Positions 44,209 through 54,792 of a stretch of 64,000 nt of DNA are shown in pieces. Where the stretch lies: NCBI GenBank assembly GCA_002786065.1, contig NHNY01000004.1, forward strand, positions 620,001 to 684,000. Reading direction: 5' to 3'. The position numbers were made by a program, and so were the translations under genes. Source of the stretch: Microcyclospora pomicola. Lineage: Eukaryota > Ascomycota > Dothideomycetes > Capnodiales. Within the stretch, counting starts at the first letter, position 1, and the number at the start of each line of letters is the position of its first letter. Below the pieces are notes generated by a model. The model saw only the letters and a program-made list of their open reading frames with translations, did not search any database and was not told where the DNA came from.

Positions 44209-45642
44209 TCAAAGCACCTCCTCCCCTTCGCCGAAGATATACTCTCCATCTGACTCTTCATCGCAAAGCTCAACTTCTCCTTCAAACTCATCCCAGAATG
44301 CCTCATCATCGTTCTGCACGTCAACGAGCTCGAACGGCCCCCGCCTCAGCTCGCCGACGCGGAAATGGCCCGAGATTCGCCGCCCGCCCGACTGTGTGGG
44401 GACCTGTACGGCCGCCGTCGCTGCAGCGTGTGAGGAGGTGCTTTCGCCATCATCACACCGAGCACTGCCATCATGATAGCTCGTGGGCATCTCGTCGCTT
44501 GTCATCGGGCAGTGGTAATAGTGAGCGGGACTGTGGGCAAGGCCATCAGGGCGACCGGCCCGACATGCAGGGTCGCGCGTGTACTTCGTCCAAGTCGATG
44601 CCGTGGTCGTCGACGCTTGTGTGCGACAGCTGCATCGGCGACGGCGATGCGCGAGCGGGGTAGTGCTAGGACTGGGGCCGCGGACTTGTCGTGCTTTGGG
44701 CGAGAAGTCGGCATCGTCGATCTGGGGCGGGCTGTCGAGGAATGGCCATCTGAGAGGAGGACGAGGGAATGCTGCTGTTGTTATGGTGGGGTCAGTGGTG
44801 AGAGAGTTTGCTGGAGGCGTGGCAGGTCGTGCCAACGGCCGACGATTCAGGACTTGGAAAGACGATGAAGTATTGCCGGTAGCGGAGAGGGGGGAAGGCC
44901 CATCGAGCACTGGCGGCTGCACGGCTGGAGCCCCTGCAGAGAGTTCGGTGGGGATGTAAAGCTGCCTGCGAGCTCGCAAGGGAGCATCAATGGTATACCT
45001 CTGCGATGCTGCGTCGGCAGTGATTGAGTGGATGGGCACGGCTCGATGGCGTGGTGATTGCGTCTGCGACGAAACTCTGGGATGGGATGGAGATTCTGCA
45101 GGTATCGGACGACGTCGTCGGGGAGGTCGCGGCGAAGGCAAGGCAGAGTCGTGCCGAGGAGAGTGATGACCACCTCTGGCAGCACATGGCGATCGGCCTC
45201 CGAACTCTTGATTCTCGGCCAGGAGGCCGTCCCCACAATGGTTCGGAATGCCGCGATTCGTTGCACGTCGAGCTTGCCGTCGCTCATCAACACGCTCTGG
45301 CACTGCGGGCGCACGGCGTTGCTCAAGGCCCATAGGCGGGACAGCGACACGCATCCGGCGACTAGCTGGCATTGCCCGTCCATCGTAAGGCTGTCGTTGT
45401 TCAAATTGCCGCTGGTCTTCGGGCAACCTCGAGAGCGGGATGTCGGAGCTCCTCCTTGCGCCATGAGGAGCTGATTGGTGATGAGCAGGTCGCCGGTTCT
45501 GATGGTACAAATGCTGGTTGTCCGCTTGGCGTTGTACAAGTTGGTCAAGCAGAGTAGGACCCATGGCGCGACGAGAACGGTCATTCTGTAGTGGTTGTGG
45601 CGTACTCGAGGTCAAGCGCTTCCCGTCTTCGGTGAGAGACAT
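44209..45642 (-). CDS. Unknown disordered protein with acidic C-terminus (477 aa)
   Basis: Open frame from the ATG at 45642 (MSLTEDGKRLTSSTPQPLQN) to 44209. No family recognised. Residues 1-250 are rich in Arg, Pro, Gln and Ser with no ordered domain. Residues 250-350 include QLYIPTELSAGAPAVQPPVL and LRWPFLDSPPQIDDADFSP. A His/Cys-containing patch (AHYYHCPMTSDEMPTSYHDG) follows. The end is strongly acidic: PFELVDVQNDDEAFWDEFEG...DGEYIFGEGEEVL. The C-terminal part has convincing codon-position bias. In the middle (44985-45540) a different minus-strand frame also looks coding-like, so an unseen intron or a frame change is possible. The gene may be real with the model wrong in the middle. Confidence 0.5.
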   Translation of the reverse strand: MSLTEDGKRLTSSTPQPLQNDRSRRAMGPTLLDQLVQRQADNQHLYHQNRRPAHHQSAPHGARRSSDIPLSRLPEDQRQFEQRQPYDGRAMPASRRMRVAVPPMGLEQRRAPAVPERVDERRQARRATNRGIPNHCGDGLLAENQEFGGRSPCAARGGHHSPRHDSALPSPRPPRRRRPIPAESPSHPRVSSQTQSPRHRAVPIHSITADAASQRYTIDAPLRARRQLYIPTELSAGAPAVQPPVLDGPSPLSATGNTSSSFQVLNRRPLARPATPPANSLTTDPTITTAAFPRPPLRWPFLDSPPQIDDADFSPKARQVRGPSPSTTPLAHRRRRCSCRTQASTTTASTWTKYTRDPACRAGRPDGLAHSPAHYYHCPMTSDEMPTSYHDGSARCDDGESTSSHAAATAAVQVPTQSGGRRISGHFRVGELRRGPFELVDVQNDDEAFWDEFEGEVELCDEESDGEYIFGEGEEVL

Positions 45643-46236
45643 TTTCTTTGTGGTGCCGGAAGTGTCGACGTGGAAGCGATGCTGGTAGTGAATGTTATCG
45701 TGTCTCAAACAAAGTAAGGTGAATCAGTAGCGGAGTATGTGCAAGTGAAGGATAGGTTCAACGAGGCAAGGCGGTAGTGAAACGCATGAGGACAAGGTGA
45801 GACGCAGAGGCAAGACCTACGTTCCCCGACGTACGCAACTTACTGGTATCGGTGGATGCGTGAGGATCGGATGTTGCCCAATACACGCCTATCACGAGAG
45901 ATGGAGATAAGCTGTGAAGACAAATTGGATTTCTGAGGTTCATGCCTGGTGGGCCATGGTAGTAAGCAGATACCAGCGCGAAAGTGTGGCTCGAGTCACA
46001 AAGAGAGTCAGGAACTTGGCCATAGGTCTTTCATCCATCTATCGAAAAGCCTCGAAACGCTTGTGCTCTTGCACCAAATTTTGCTTCTCAAATACCACAA
46101 CTTCTGTGGTCGTGAACCCGCATACGAGTCTTGATCATGTCTGTCATACTGGCATTGGAATCTCAAGTCAACATGCTTATTCATGCGTCGGATCCCGTGC
46201 ATAATGTTGGTGAGATTGCGAGGGTGAGTTGTGCAT
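45643..46236. other. Intergenic, 594 bp
   Basis: Between two minus-strand genes: promoter of the unknown gene and 3' end of cofilin. No gene seen. Confidence 0.5.
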
Positions 46237-46880
46237 CTAGCGTCCCTTGGAGACTCTCTGGATAATGCTGTCATGCTCAATGTCGTCAGGGTCGTTGGCT
46301 TGGATATCGACAGCAATCCCGTTGAGTGCGCGCTTGAGCGATTCTTTCGAGGTCGAGTACATCATGCGAGGCTATTTTGTATCAGCTCTGATCGATGGCA
46401 GCATGAATCTGTCACTCTGTCACCAAAATCCACTTACGTATTGCGGCGCATCATCAGGGACCCATGAGATGAATGTGATCTTGTTGCGCTTGCCCTCGTT
46501 CCCCTGGTCGTATTCGATATCAAACACGGCGTAGCGGCCTCCTATGCCCTCCTCGCCACGCTTGTTCTTGCTCTTGGCAGTCAACAGCTTTTCCTGGAAG
46601 ATGGAGTAGTCGGGGTTGGTCGAGGTCTCCTCAACGACAATCTCCTTCCAATCCTCCGAGATCTTGAAGATGATCCATTTGGTAGCCTTTCCGAGCTTCA
46701 GATCGTTGAAGGCTTGGATGCACTCGGGCGCGACGGAGACACTGGGAGTTGTGAGGTTTAGCGATGGTCGAGGCTGGCTGCCATGAGCTGCACGAGACCT
46801 ACCCGGATTGCGCCTGCGAAATCATATATTAGCCACACGGCCGAAGTGGAGTGACGCTGCGATAATCAAGATCTTACCAT
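46237..46880 (-). CDS. cof1: Cofilin (ADF/cofilin actin-severing protein)
   Basis: Four exons: 46878-46880 (ATG only), 46803-46813 (11 nt), 46438-46741 and 46237-46371. Introns are 64, 61 and 66 nt, all GT...AG. The joined protein of 150 residues starts MAQSGVSVAPECIQAFNDLK and continues GKATKWIIFKISEDWKEIVV, RYAVFDIEYDQGNEGKRNKI and TFISWVPDDAPQYPRMMYST. It ends SKESLKRALNGIAVDIQAND and then IIQRVSKGR. This matches fungal cofilin over its full length, including the Ser in the N-terminal MxxSG motif and the actin-binding helix (KMxYxSSKDxLKRAL). Cofilin severs and depolymerises actin filaments and is needed for endocytosis and polarised growth. Exact restoration of MAQSGVSV supports the tiny exons. 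Confidence 0.95.
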
Positions 46881-47797
46881 TGTATACCAATCGAAGCGGA
46901 TGAATGTTCAGATCAAGGGCGGTAGTAGCTGTAGGATCAGGCGTCGTCAGTCGAGGGATACCGCTCTGCCACACTTGCTCATGCGATGTGTCGCGGCCAA
47001 GTCGTCCTCGGGGGAATGGGGCATCTTACTATGTGTTGTGGTGGGTTAGGCAGCGAGTTTCACTGACCACGCGGCTTCTGTATCGGTATTCAAAGGCAGC
47101 AGGATGAAGGCGGATACACTGTGAGCAGAAGGTGTTGTTTCGGAAACGGATTGTGGTGGTGTTTGGTGGGGGAGGAGGGAGCGAAAAGAGGGTCTAGCCG
47201 CAACCCCATGACGACGGTGGGAGGCAGCGAACATCACATCCATATCCTACTTTAGTCCTACATACCGTGGAGACAAATAGCTGATAAAGGCTCGTCGATT
47301 GCTTCGGGTTGGCATAATTGCTCTGGTCTCGAGGCTCGCCTCAATCGTGCCCAATATGACTCTATAGTCCAAGGCAGCTTGCATTCCACCCCAATGCCTG
47401 TGCTCGACTGCATGATAACCCGGTTCTCGCAGGTAGGACCGCTTCCATGCCTCTCATGGTCGTCTGTGCCACCGGATCAAAGAACAGCTCTGTTATTACT
47501 CTTTCACTCAGAGGTCTCAGGAATACGTCTGCAGTCTAGCTCAAGACCCGCTCAGCTCGCCTGTCCACGTTCGCTGTATTCGAATCAACCAGCGCATGTT
47601 CGGTGGCGCAGCAGCGTAAGCACTGAGACTTGACTTGAGTCCGCCGGCCGACTCGGAGAATCAGCGTTCGCAACGTCTCGGTGGGGCATGTGCACCAAGT
47701 ATGCTTCTTGGTTGACGCTTCTGGCACCGAGGGCCCCAGTATTCGAAGCTGGCAAAGTCTATCATTTCTCGTTCATAGCAAAAACACATAACATACA
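46881..47797. other. Intergenic, cofilin promoter / derlin 3' flank
   Basis: 917 bp between minus-strand genes. It holds the cofilin promoter and leader. A C/T-rich stretch lies near 47150-47200 on the minus strand. No other gene seen. Confidence 0.5.
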
Positions 47798-48747
47798 TCA
47801 TCGCACTTCCGGCACCGCTGGGGCGATGTCCCGATTGATTGCTGCTGCATGTACGTCCGTGTCCGGAGGTGCGACCAACGCCGCGCTCTCGAACAGCCTG
47901 ATCCACCATCCCGGCGGTTCCATAGGGCGATGGCCGCCATGGGTGGACGGGTAGATGTCGTTGAAAAAGTACCACACTGTGTCCCAATGATCAGTAAAGA
48001 TATTCCAATTATCCTGCTCCTGATATTCTTTTGGCACTCACCATGTCCCACCGCGATTCCACACAGCTCGTCCTTGGGCCAATGGCCATGTAGCACCACG
48101 TTGAACGCAATCAACACCCACGGCAACCACGGTGCCTTGAAGTTCAGCACGCCCAGGAAGCTCAGTCGTACATCGGGGTTGCGGCGACTCCAGATGTACA
48201 CGAGGGTAGAGCTGAGCGTAGTGCCGAGGAAGGCCTGGTTGAAGAGAGGCGCGATGGCGAGCAGGGTCGTGCTGGCGTACGCGAGCAGATAGGCGAAGTG
48301 GGCGACGGACGTGGCGGACTCCTCGAGCATGCGCGCATATCGTTGGATGAAGAAGATGTGGAAGAGGAGGTTGAGGGAGAGCGGACCGAAGTAGATGAAG
48401 GTGGAGATGAGACGCCAGTACTGCTCGATGTGACGAGTGTTAGCCGACGTACAGGGTACTTTTCCTTTGCAACCTGCTGGAGCTCCAAGGAAAGAGGAGT
48501 GAGCGGACCTGGTTCTTGATGAAGACGGCGCGGAAGCTGAAGAACAGCTGGAAGGGCGTGAGGATCTGGCATTGTACCAGGACGCCTGCGTGGTGCATGT
48601 CAGTACATATCCTGAGAAGAGATGATCGGACAATTCAATCGTACCAGTCACTATCGTCGCCGTCGTCCACCAGCGTGTACACACTGGCATCTCCATGAAC
48701 CACTGCTCCAGCGGCATTCCGTCGCCGCCGCCCATGACGCCGTCCAT
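47798..48747 (-). CDS. Derlin (Der1/Dfm1-family ER-associated degradation membrane protein)
   Basis: Four exons: 48645-48747, 48509-48585, 48042-48420 and 47798-47976. Introns are 59, 88 and 65 nt; 245 residues, the usual derlin length. Derlins are rhomboid pseudoproteases in the ER membrane that help pull misfolded proteins to the cytosol. The joined sequence shows LEQWFMEMPVCTRWWTTATI, VQCQILTPFQLFFSFRAVFI, and KNQYWRLISTFIYFGPLSLN. These are followed by LLFHIFFIQRYARMLEE and NPDVRLSFLGVLNFKAPWLP. HVWYFFNDIYPSTHGGHRPM lies near the end. The WR and GxxxG-like family features are present. No obvious C-terminal SHP box (the end is INRDIAPAVPEVR), so it is nearer metazoan derlin-2/3 or Der1 than Dfm1. 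The Ufd1 gene lies just upstream on the same strand. Confidence 0.95.
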
Positions 48748-49346
48748 CTCTGGAGGATTGTCGCGACTCTAGGGTCAGTCAGATAGACTTCTTGTGTGGC
48801 GTTTCGATGAATCGGGATGTCGAGGTCTAAGAAAGATATGGACCTGCTTCGCGCGCAGCTACAAAGCATATACCGTGAGCAGCGGTTGTTTGCTGCTGCT
48901 GCATTCCACGTTCGGGAAAGACAACTATCACGATGCCCGGCACAGTGCAGAACGTATGTCATCAAGCTCGCGTGCCTGGATGTGGGGCCGAACCTTATTT
49001 CCGACGCATGTTACAGAGTCTATCATTCTTATCACTGTACCTTCTGTAGTGTAAAGGACGCTCAAACACGACCTCGCTGTGTTCAAGTGTACGCGAACAA
49101 GACGTTCGAGACTGGCGATCAACATGCCCTGTCGTGCAACGAATATTTATTTCGGCGCAAAGTCATGGGTAGTGACACAAAGGCGCAAGGACTAGGTCCA
49201 CGTGATCATGCCTGGATTGCTTCTCTAGAATACACACTCCTAACTCTTGTTTCATGCATGTCGTTCACGCTCGTCAAAATGTTGTCTACAATGATGACCC
49301 CGGGCCTAACGCCTTGCTTCGCTGATGCAGAAAAGAATCGCTTCCT
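48748..49346. other. Intergenic, Ufd1 3' flank / derlin promoter
   Basis: 599 bp between two minus-strand degradation genes. A plus-strand frame from 48817 crosses into the Ufd1 3' end; I do not accept it as a gene. Confidence 0.5.
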
Positions 49347-50423
49347 TCACTTCGTATCCTTCTTCTTCCTCAGGGTGTTCCCTTCTCCAGCAAATGTTTT
49401 CTTGTCTCCTTGCTCTTGCTCGGCCTGACCCCCTTTGTTGCGCAGAGGCTTGACTTCGTACCCGAAAAATAGCTTATTCGGGGGTAGTCGCAACGGCTGA
49501 GGTCCATTGCGATTCCTACTCGCGGTGTTGGAAGCAGAGCCCAGTGGGACAGAAGCTGCGCCGCGCACTGGCGTTGATGTGCCAGGTGTTGAACTTGGTG
49601 TCGCAGCTGAGCTCTTTCCCTTCTTCGGCACGAGTCTGTTCCCTGAGCCGGTAAAGTGTGATATTGACGTTGCATGACCCACGGCAGCTGCGTTCGCTGA
49701 TGGAGCTATGGAGGAATAGTTGATGGCCTGTGCCATACTGCCTTCGGTGTGAATGTGCCCTCCCTTTCCGGCCATGGCCGAGCCTATGCTGCGTGGTGTG
49801 CTTGTTCCACTGTTCTTTTGAGGTTCCTGGTAGCCCACGGGAGGCGCGAAGTCGACCTCTAGATCCGTCTCTTGTACGCTGATAGCATGTGACGCCTTGT
49901 CTGGTTTGACTTCTAACACAGCAATCTCGTATACCGTGTCGTTGTATAGAAACGTGAAGATATCGCCGAGGGTCAAGCATGAGAAGTTTCGGAACGCAGT
50001 CTCGAGCACAGCTTTGGGATCAGAAATGTCCAAGAAATTGGTATTCTGTGGTTGCAGCTTGATGAATGATCCAGATGGAAGATCTGTAGACTTGATCTGA
50101 ACCAGGTCACCTGGATCGAGACCAAGCGAGGACATCAACCAATACGGGAGGTAGCATCGTCCCTCCTCGGCCGTGAACTCCAGCACACCGGCGTGAGTGG
50201 TCTTGCCTTGTGCGCCGTTGATGAGCTCGAAAAGCATAGGATAGGTGATGTGTAGCTGAGTGAGCTTGTCTAGCGCCGACGCTGGGAGGAAGATCTTGCC
50301 GCCATGGTTGGCCGACTCTCGTTCAGGGCCTGGCATCATCGCGACTGAGTAGCATCTGTAGTACTCGTCAAAGCGTCTCGCCTGTCCGCCACGAGCCATC
50401 ATCGCTCGCTGGTACATATCCAT
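49347..50423 (-). CDS. ufd1: Ubiquitin fusion degradation protein Ufd1
   Basis: Single exon, 358 residues, ATG at 50423 (MDMYQRAMMARGGQARRFDE). Ufd1 with Npl4 forms the ubiquitin-binding adaptor of Cdc48/p97, which extracts ubiquitylated proteins from the ER and other sites. The UT3 double-barrel domain covers about 20-200: YYRCYSVAMMPGPERESANH, GGKIFLPASALDKL, VLEFTAEEGRCYLPYWLMSS, LGLDPGDLVQIKSTDLPSGS, KLQPQNTNFLDISDPKAVLE and FRNFSCLTLGDIF. The C-terminal part is a disordered Ser/Gly/Thr linker, with LPPNKLFFGYEVKPLRNKG near the end as the Cdc48/Npl4-binding type segment. It ends Lys-rich. Its tandem neighbour is derlin, which acts in the same pathway. Confidence 0.95.
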   Translation of the reverse strand: MDMYQRAMMARGGQARRFDEYYRCYSVAMMPGPERESANHGGKIFLPASALDKLTQLHITYPMLFELINGAQGKTTHAGVLEFTAEEGRCYLPYWLMSSLGLDPGDLVQIKSTDLPSGSFIKLQPQNTNFLDISDPKAVLETAFRNFSCLTLGDIFTFLYNDTVYEIAVLEVKPDKASHAISVQETDLEVDFAPPVGYQEPQKNSGTSTPRSIGSAMAGKGGHIHTEGSMAQAINYSSIAPSANAAAVGHATSISHFTGSGNRLVPKKGKSSAATPSSTPGTSTPVRGAASVPLGSASNTASRNRNGPQPLRLPPNKLFFGYEVKPLRNKGGQAEQEQGDKKTFAGEGNTLRKKKDTK

Positions 50424-52320
50424 CTCGTCAGTCTGGAAGTAGCGAGACTGGGTGTTGTTAGCATGAGACGAGCTGTGTGCTTATGAGAGAGGTATACCAT
50501 GTCGAGTGAAGTGCGTGACCGACTGTTCAGTTCGATGTCGCTGATGCTGAACTACCTTATGTCTTCGTCCATCATGCGTGACGACACAGCTGCACTTAGT
50601 CAGGTGTTGCTGCCGTATCGATTAGATGCCGCGTAGGTAGCAGAAGTCGTGGCATCGAGTTTCTACATGATTCCAGCTTGCAACACTCTCGCATTTCCAT
50701 GAGGCAGTAATATCATAAGCTCTCGCGGATGAATGCTATCGAAATGGATCCTATGACCTGTGATTTCATGTGAGCAGAATCATGTCCCACATACTGATGG
50801 CGACATGAAGCAAGTCACGGTCGGAATGGTCAATCGACGAACGAACATGCCAGAATCTACCAAAGACCACCGGATCATGATGACCAGACTGTCGACCATA
50901 TATACAAGAACATAGCGATGTCTTGTCTGATAGCAAGGCGTGCGTGAATGCCGTGGAGCTGCATGAACTCCACAAAGCCAGCAGAAACACATCATGCTGC
51001 AGGTCCAACACTCCAAAGTGCATGGGTTCACGGAGTACTCACCATCATGGTCGAGCATTCTATGATTCTACAGAGCAGAATGGGCGTATGCTGCCAAGTG
51101 CACTTGACGATTCAGCCCGGATCAACTATCGTTCAGCAGATTTGCCGAGAGTATAGGGGAAGCCTGGATTCACTCATACGATTGCCAAACGCAAGCCACA
51201 GAACGTGGTGGACAGGAACTTACACGGACAGGTCGCGTCTGGAGAAACTTGTCTAGATGTGGACAGGACGCGATAGAGTCGAATGCACCAAGATCGGAAA
51301 CGGACAGAACACTGCCGGCTGCACATGCAGAGCCCGACAAGCGACCGAATAGGAGGGTGGCTCTGGGCAAGCCGGATTCTAAATCTGGAGCTCATCTCCA
51401 ATAGTGGGAAGAGGCGCATGCCTACGGAGACCACCGAAAAGCTGTGTTGGATGGCACACTTCTCGGAGGCATCGAGTCCACATGGCTTTGATCAATTCCT
51501 TGTCGCAGGACGCCAGACGTGTCACTGCTACTGGGCGCTACAGACAGGTGTACCTTGGCGTTGCTGTGCGTTGCGTTCTACGGCCCAGCTCCCAAGCAGC
51601 GACCATTGGCGCAATCTTCGAGAAATGCAGCTTGTGAACCCGGGCCGGGGCTCTCCTTAGAGTCAGCCCACAGGAAGTGCTCTCAGCAGCCGGATAGCTT
51701 GCCGGGGATTTCGATTATCGAATGCCTGTAGAAGCTTGGCTCCAAGACCTTGCAGACGCATGCAAGGATATCGGCAGCCTGCAGCTTTGACAGGTGCATC
51801 ATCCATTGTTGGCCGTACGAACGTAGCAGACCACCTTTCGAGCCACCGGATCCTTGCGAAAGGCGAGACTGGACGCCCGTTGCGCTGAGCAGCAAGTGTG
51901 AACGGGCGCGTCGCGTCGAACGGCTATTGTGATGGCGGAGACACGCCACGAGTACATCGGACAACGTCCTGGCGTGGCCAGGGGCGATTTCATCTGGAAT
52001 GGAGGGCACGGATGCGAGCATACTTTTCGACCGGGCTAGCTGATAGGTCAGCCCCGTGCTAACGTCTCTCTAATTTCGGTGTCTGACACGGGCGACTTGG
52101 TTCCCGCTTGGCGTGGCGCCGAATATAGCGATACAAGAGACTCCGCCCCGTCCGCTCTCTCACCTCGCTCTTCCTCGTTCCTCCTGGCCTTCTCTGCATT
52201 CCACCAACACACCACACTCGTTCATTCGTTTCTGCATTTCACGTCGCATCCAGTTATACCAACAACAGCACATCGCCTATTTCTCCATCCAACAACTCTT
52301 ATCTTCTACACATAATCAAT
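50424..52320. other. Intergenic, 1.9 kb, divergent
   Basis: Between Ufd1 (minus) and the secreted NTF2-like gene (plus). Frames of up to 125 codons are present but none has recognisable features or clear splice partners. A C/T-rich 5' leader precedes 52321. Confidence 0.5.
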
Positions 52321-52982
52321 ATGCGTGCCTCCATCTTCGCCGCCGTTTCCTGCCTCGCGGCCACCGCGTTCGGCTCTTGCATGACCGACGATGCCGCCCA
52401 CGAGGTCGCCGTTCACTTCCAGGAGTTGATCTCAGCCTACACCAACGCCAGCGCTGAGGCTTACCTGACTGCCGATTTCCACGACACCTCTGACTCCGTC
52501 ACCACCCTCATCGACGGTGGTTGCAACGGCTCCCCGCTCCCGCTCGGTCAAACCACCTTCGCCAGCCGTGATGCCTTCATCGCCGGCCAGGGAGGCCAGC
52601 CCAACATCACCTTCACCATCTTGAACGTGTGGCACAACTGCGACTCGGTCTTCCTCCGATGGACCTCCACCGAGCCCAACCCCGATGTTGCATGTACGTA
52701 TTGATTCACGCGCCTATTCATTGCTACATTTTCGCTAACATCGTATCAGCCAACCCGTTCGCTGGCCAGGGCCCCACTCCTCAAGAGGCTGTCACCGGTA
52801 TCATCATCATGGAGACCGCCGAAGCCACCGTCTCTGCCGACACTCCCTACCAATGGCTCATCAAGACTGTGTACTCTGAGTTCAACAGCGGTGCATGGCT
52901 CGTCGACCTCGGTGTGTTCCAGCCCAACTGCAGCACCACCGCATCCAAGGTCAAGCGCGATGCTCGCCCTCGCATCTTGTAG
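52321..52982 (+). CDS. Secreted NTF2/SnoaL-like small protein
   Basis: Two exons, 52321-52693 and 52750-52982, with a 56-nt intron (branch GCTAAC); 201 residues. Residues 1-18 (MRASIFAAVSCLAATAFG) are a clear signal peptide. The mature part starts SCMTDDAAHEVAVHFQELI, followed by SAYTNASAEAYLTADFHDTS, the opening helix and strand of an NTF2-like fold. Later segments are FASRDAFIAGQGGQPNITFT, ILNVWHNCDSVFLRWTST and WLIKTVYSEFNSGAWLVDLG. Four Cys (SC, GGC, NC, NC) could form two disulphides. The tail has KVKRDARPRIL, a possible Kex2 site. Proteins of this kind are common in Pezizomycotina secretomes and have no known role. Fold assignment is by pattern, not alignment. Confidence 0.85.
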
Positions 52983-53828
52983 ATTGCGACATCGCGAAGT
53001 TGCAACTCAGCTCCAGCGACTATGAGGGACACGGTTTACTTCTAATGCAATGGCAACGGGTATGCTTGGATAGACCCGCCGATCAAGCACCGGCGTTGTA
53101 CCTGGAATCTCGCATAATCAAAAGAAGCTCCATCGGCCATGGGCGGTATGGCATCTCAGCTGTTCTCAGTACTGTGTGCTGCACTCAGCCATGACAGACG
53201 GAGCACTCGAAACGGATTTTTACAAGTGGTGGACGTTTTCATATCTATTGGAACAATTTACTTATTCGGAATGCATGTCTTGTATATATAATCATGCTAC
53301 ATGCTTCGGATTCTCCTATTCTCTTCCAATATGACCCTCAACGAGTCGTCGATTCAATGATTATTGCACAGCACATGTTGTATGATGTTCCGTGACAGGT
53401 CCTGTCCGACATGACCGTGATATGTGCTACCAATTACTCGATTTCCTCGCTGGACGTCAAACGTCTGCATATAAAGTGAATTCTTGCGCCTGGGTACGTC
53501 GGCCACATGGAAGTCTGAGGTAGGTGCGTTCCATGCCTTTGGGATGCTACATGTTGACGCGCCTAGCGTCGTGCGAGAAGTGACCATGAAAAATAGGCCT
53601 TCCATTCCTACTTTTCAACCAGCATATCCGCGATTGAAGAGAACTGAACTCGCGATTTCCTGAGAGCGCTATGTTCAGCATGACTCTTGTCTAATAAGAT
53701 CTTTTGAGCCACAATGTATGGATGAGTGTACTTTTTCCAAGGCTTGCACCGAAACTTCTGCGAAGCGAAAATAGCGCCGCCCAAGGACGAACTTCGCGCG
53801 ACATCTACATCTCAGATAGCTTCCAAAC
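52983..53828. other. Intergenic, 846 bp
   Basis: 3' flank of the secreted gene and promoter of BMT2. A/T-rich near 53220-53300. No gene seen. Confidence 0.5.
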
Positions 53829-54792
53829 ATGGCAGTACTGGAGAGCGCGCCCAAGAAAAAGTCCTCGAAGCCTAAACTGGGCAGCTTGAAAGCTGGTCGC
53901 ACGCCTTTCGCGCCCAAGCAGAAATCGTCCATTCCGTCCAAGGCTACCAATGCGATCATCAATACCCACCACACGCTAAACAAGCGCCTGATCAAGGCGC
54001 AGACAGATGGCAATGTGGCCGAAGCGCTGGAGCTCAGCCGAGCGATCGAGGAGAATGGCGGGCTGGAGGCTTACCAGCTTGCGTCGTTGCAGGGCCAGGC
54101 GGGCGACCGTGGCGGCGACTCGTCTCTCATTCTGATGCAATGGCTGAAGCCGCTGGCAAAGGGGATGGACCAGAAGAAGATGAAGCTACGCATGCTGGAA
54201 GTCGGTGCTTTATCGGTGAGTCAAACCACGTTCTTCATCCTTCGTATATGTTCCGGCGCATACTAACATCGCCATGGTCCACAAGACGAAGAACGCCTGC
54301 TCCAAATCCGGCCTGCTCGACATCACCCGCATCGACCTCTTCTCGCAGGACGCCGGGATTACGCAGCAAGACTTCATGCAACGACCCCTCCCGACCAAGC
54401 CGACGGAGCAGTTCGATCTGATCTCGCTCTCGCTGGTGCTCAACTTCGTCCCCGACGCGTCCGGGCGCGGCGAGATGTTGCGGCGCACGACCGCCTTCCT
54501 CGACCGCAAGGCAACGGCGGAAATGAACAAGCAGATGCAGGCGTTCTACCCGGCGCTGTTTCTCGTGCTACCCGCGCCGTGCGTGCTCAACTCGCGGTAC
54601 ATCAACGAGGAGCGCGTGACGCTCATGATGGCTAGTCTGGGCTATGTCATGCTGGAGCGCAAGGTCAGCGCCAAGCTGGTCTACTATCTCTGGCAGTGGC
54701 GAGACTCGCCGGTGCCGGAGGAGCAGAAATTTGGCAAGAAGGAGGTCAACCCGGGAGGTGGAAGGAATAATTTCTCCGTCGTGCTGAGGTGA
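53829..54792 (+). CDS. bmt2: 25S rRNA adenine-N1 methyltransferase BMT2
   Basis: Two exons, 53829-54215 and 54286-54792, with a 70-nt intron holding a TACTAAC branch site; 297 residues. BMT2 makes m1A at position 2142 (yeast numbering) of 25S rRNA in the nucleolus using S-adenosylmethionine. The N-terminus is Lys/Ser/Pro-rich (APKKKSSKPKLGSLKAG) as in nucleolar proteins. The SAM-binding start MLEVGALS is cut by the intron and continues TKNACSKSGLLDITRIDLFS. The later signature is EQFDLISLSLVLNFVPDASG, followed by RGEMLRRTTAFL, LFLVLPAPCVLNSRYINEER and GYVMLERKVSAKLVYYLWQW. These match the Bmt2/Samtor-like family. It lies 1.3 kb upstream of Cbf5, another rRNA-modifying gene, on the same strand. 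Confidence 0.92.

Noticed and set aside
48817-49428. A 203-codon plus-strand frame starting MSRSKKDMDLLRAQLQ
   Set aside because: It runs into the 3' end of Ufd1 on the other strand, has no recognisable domain, and its C-terminal part is just the complement of Ufd1. The first 40 codons look protein-like but that is not enough.
51683-52021. A 112-codon minus-strand frame with an ATG
   Set aside because: No family resemblance, no splice partners, and it lies next to the promoter of the secreted gene; cannot be told from chance.
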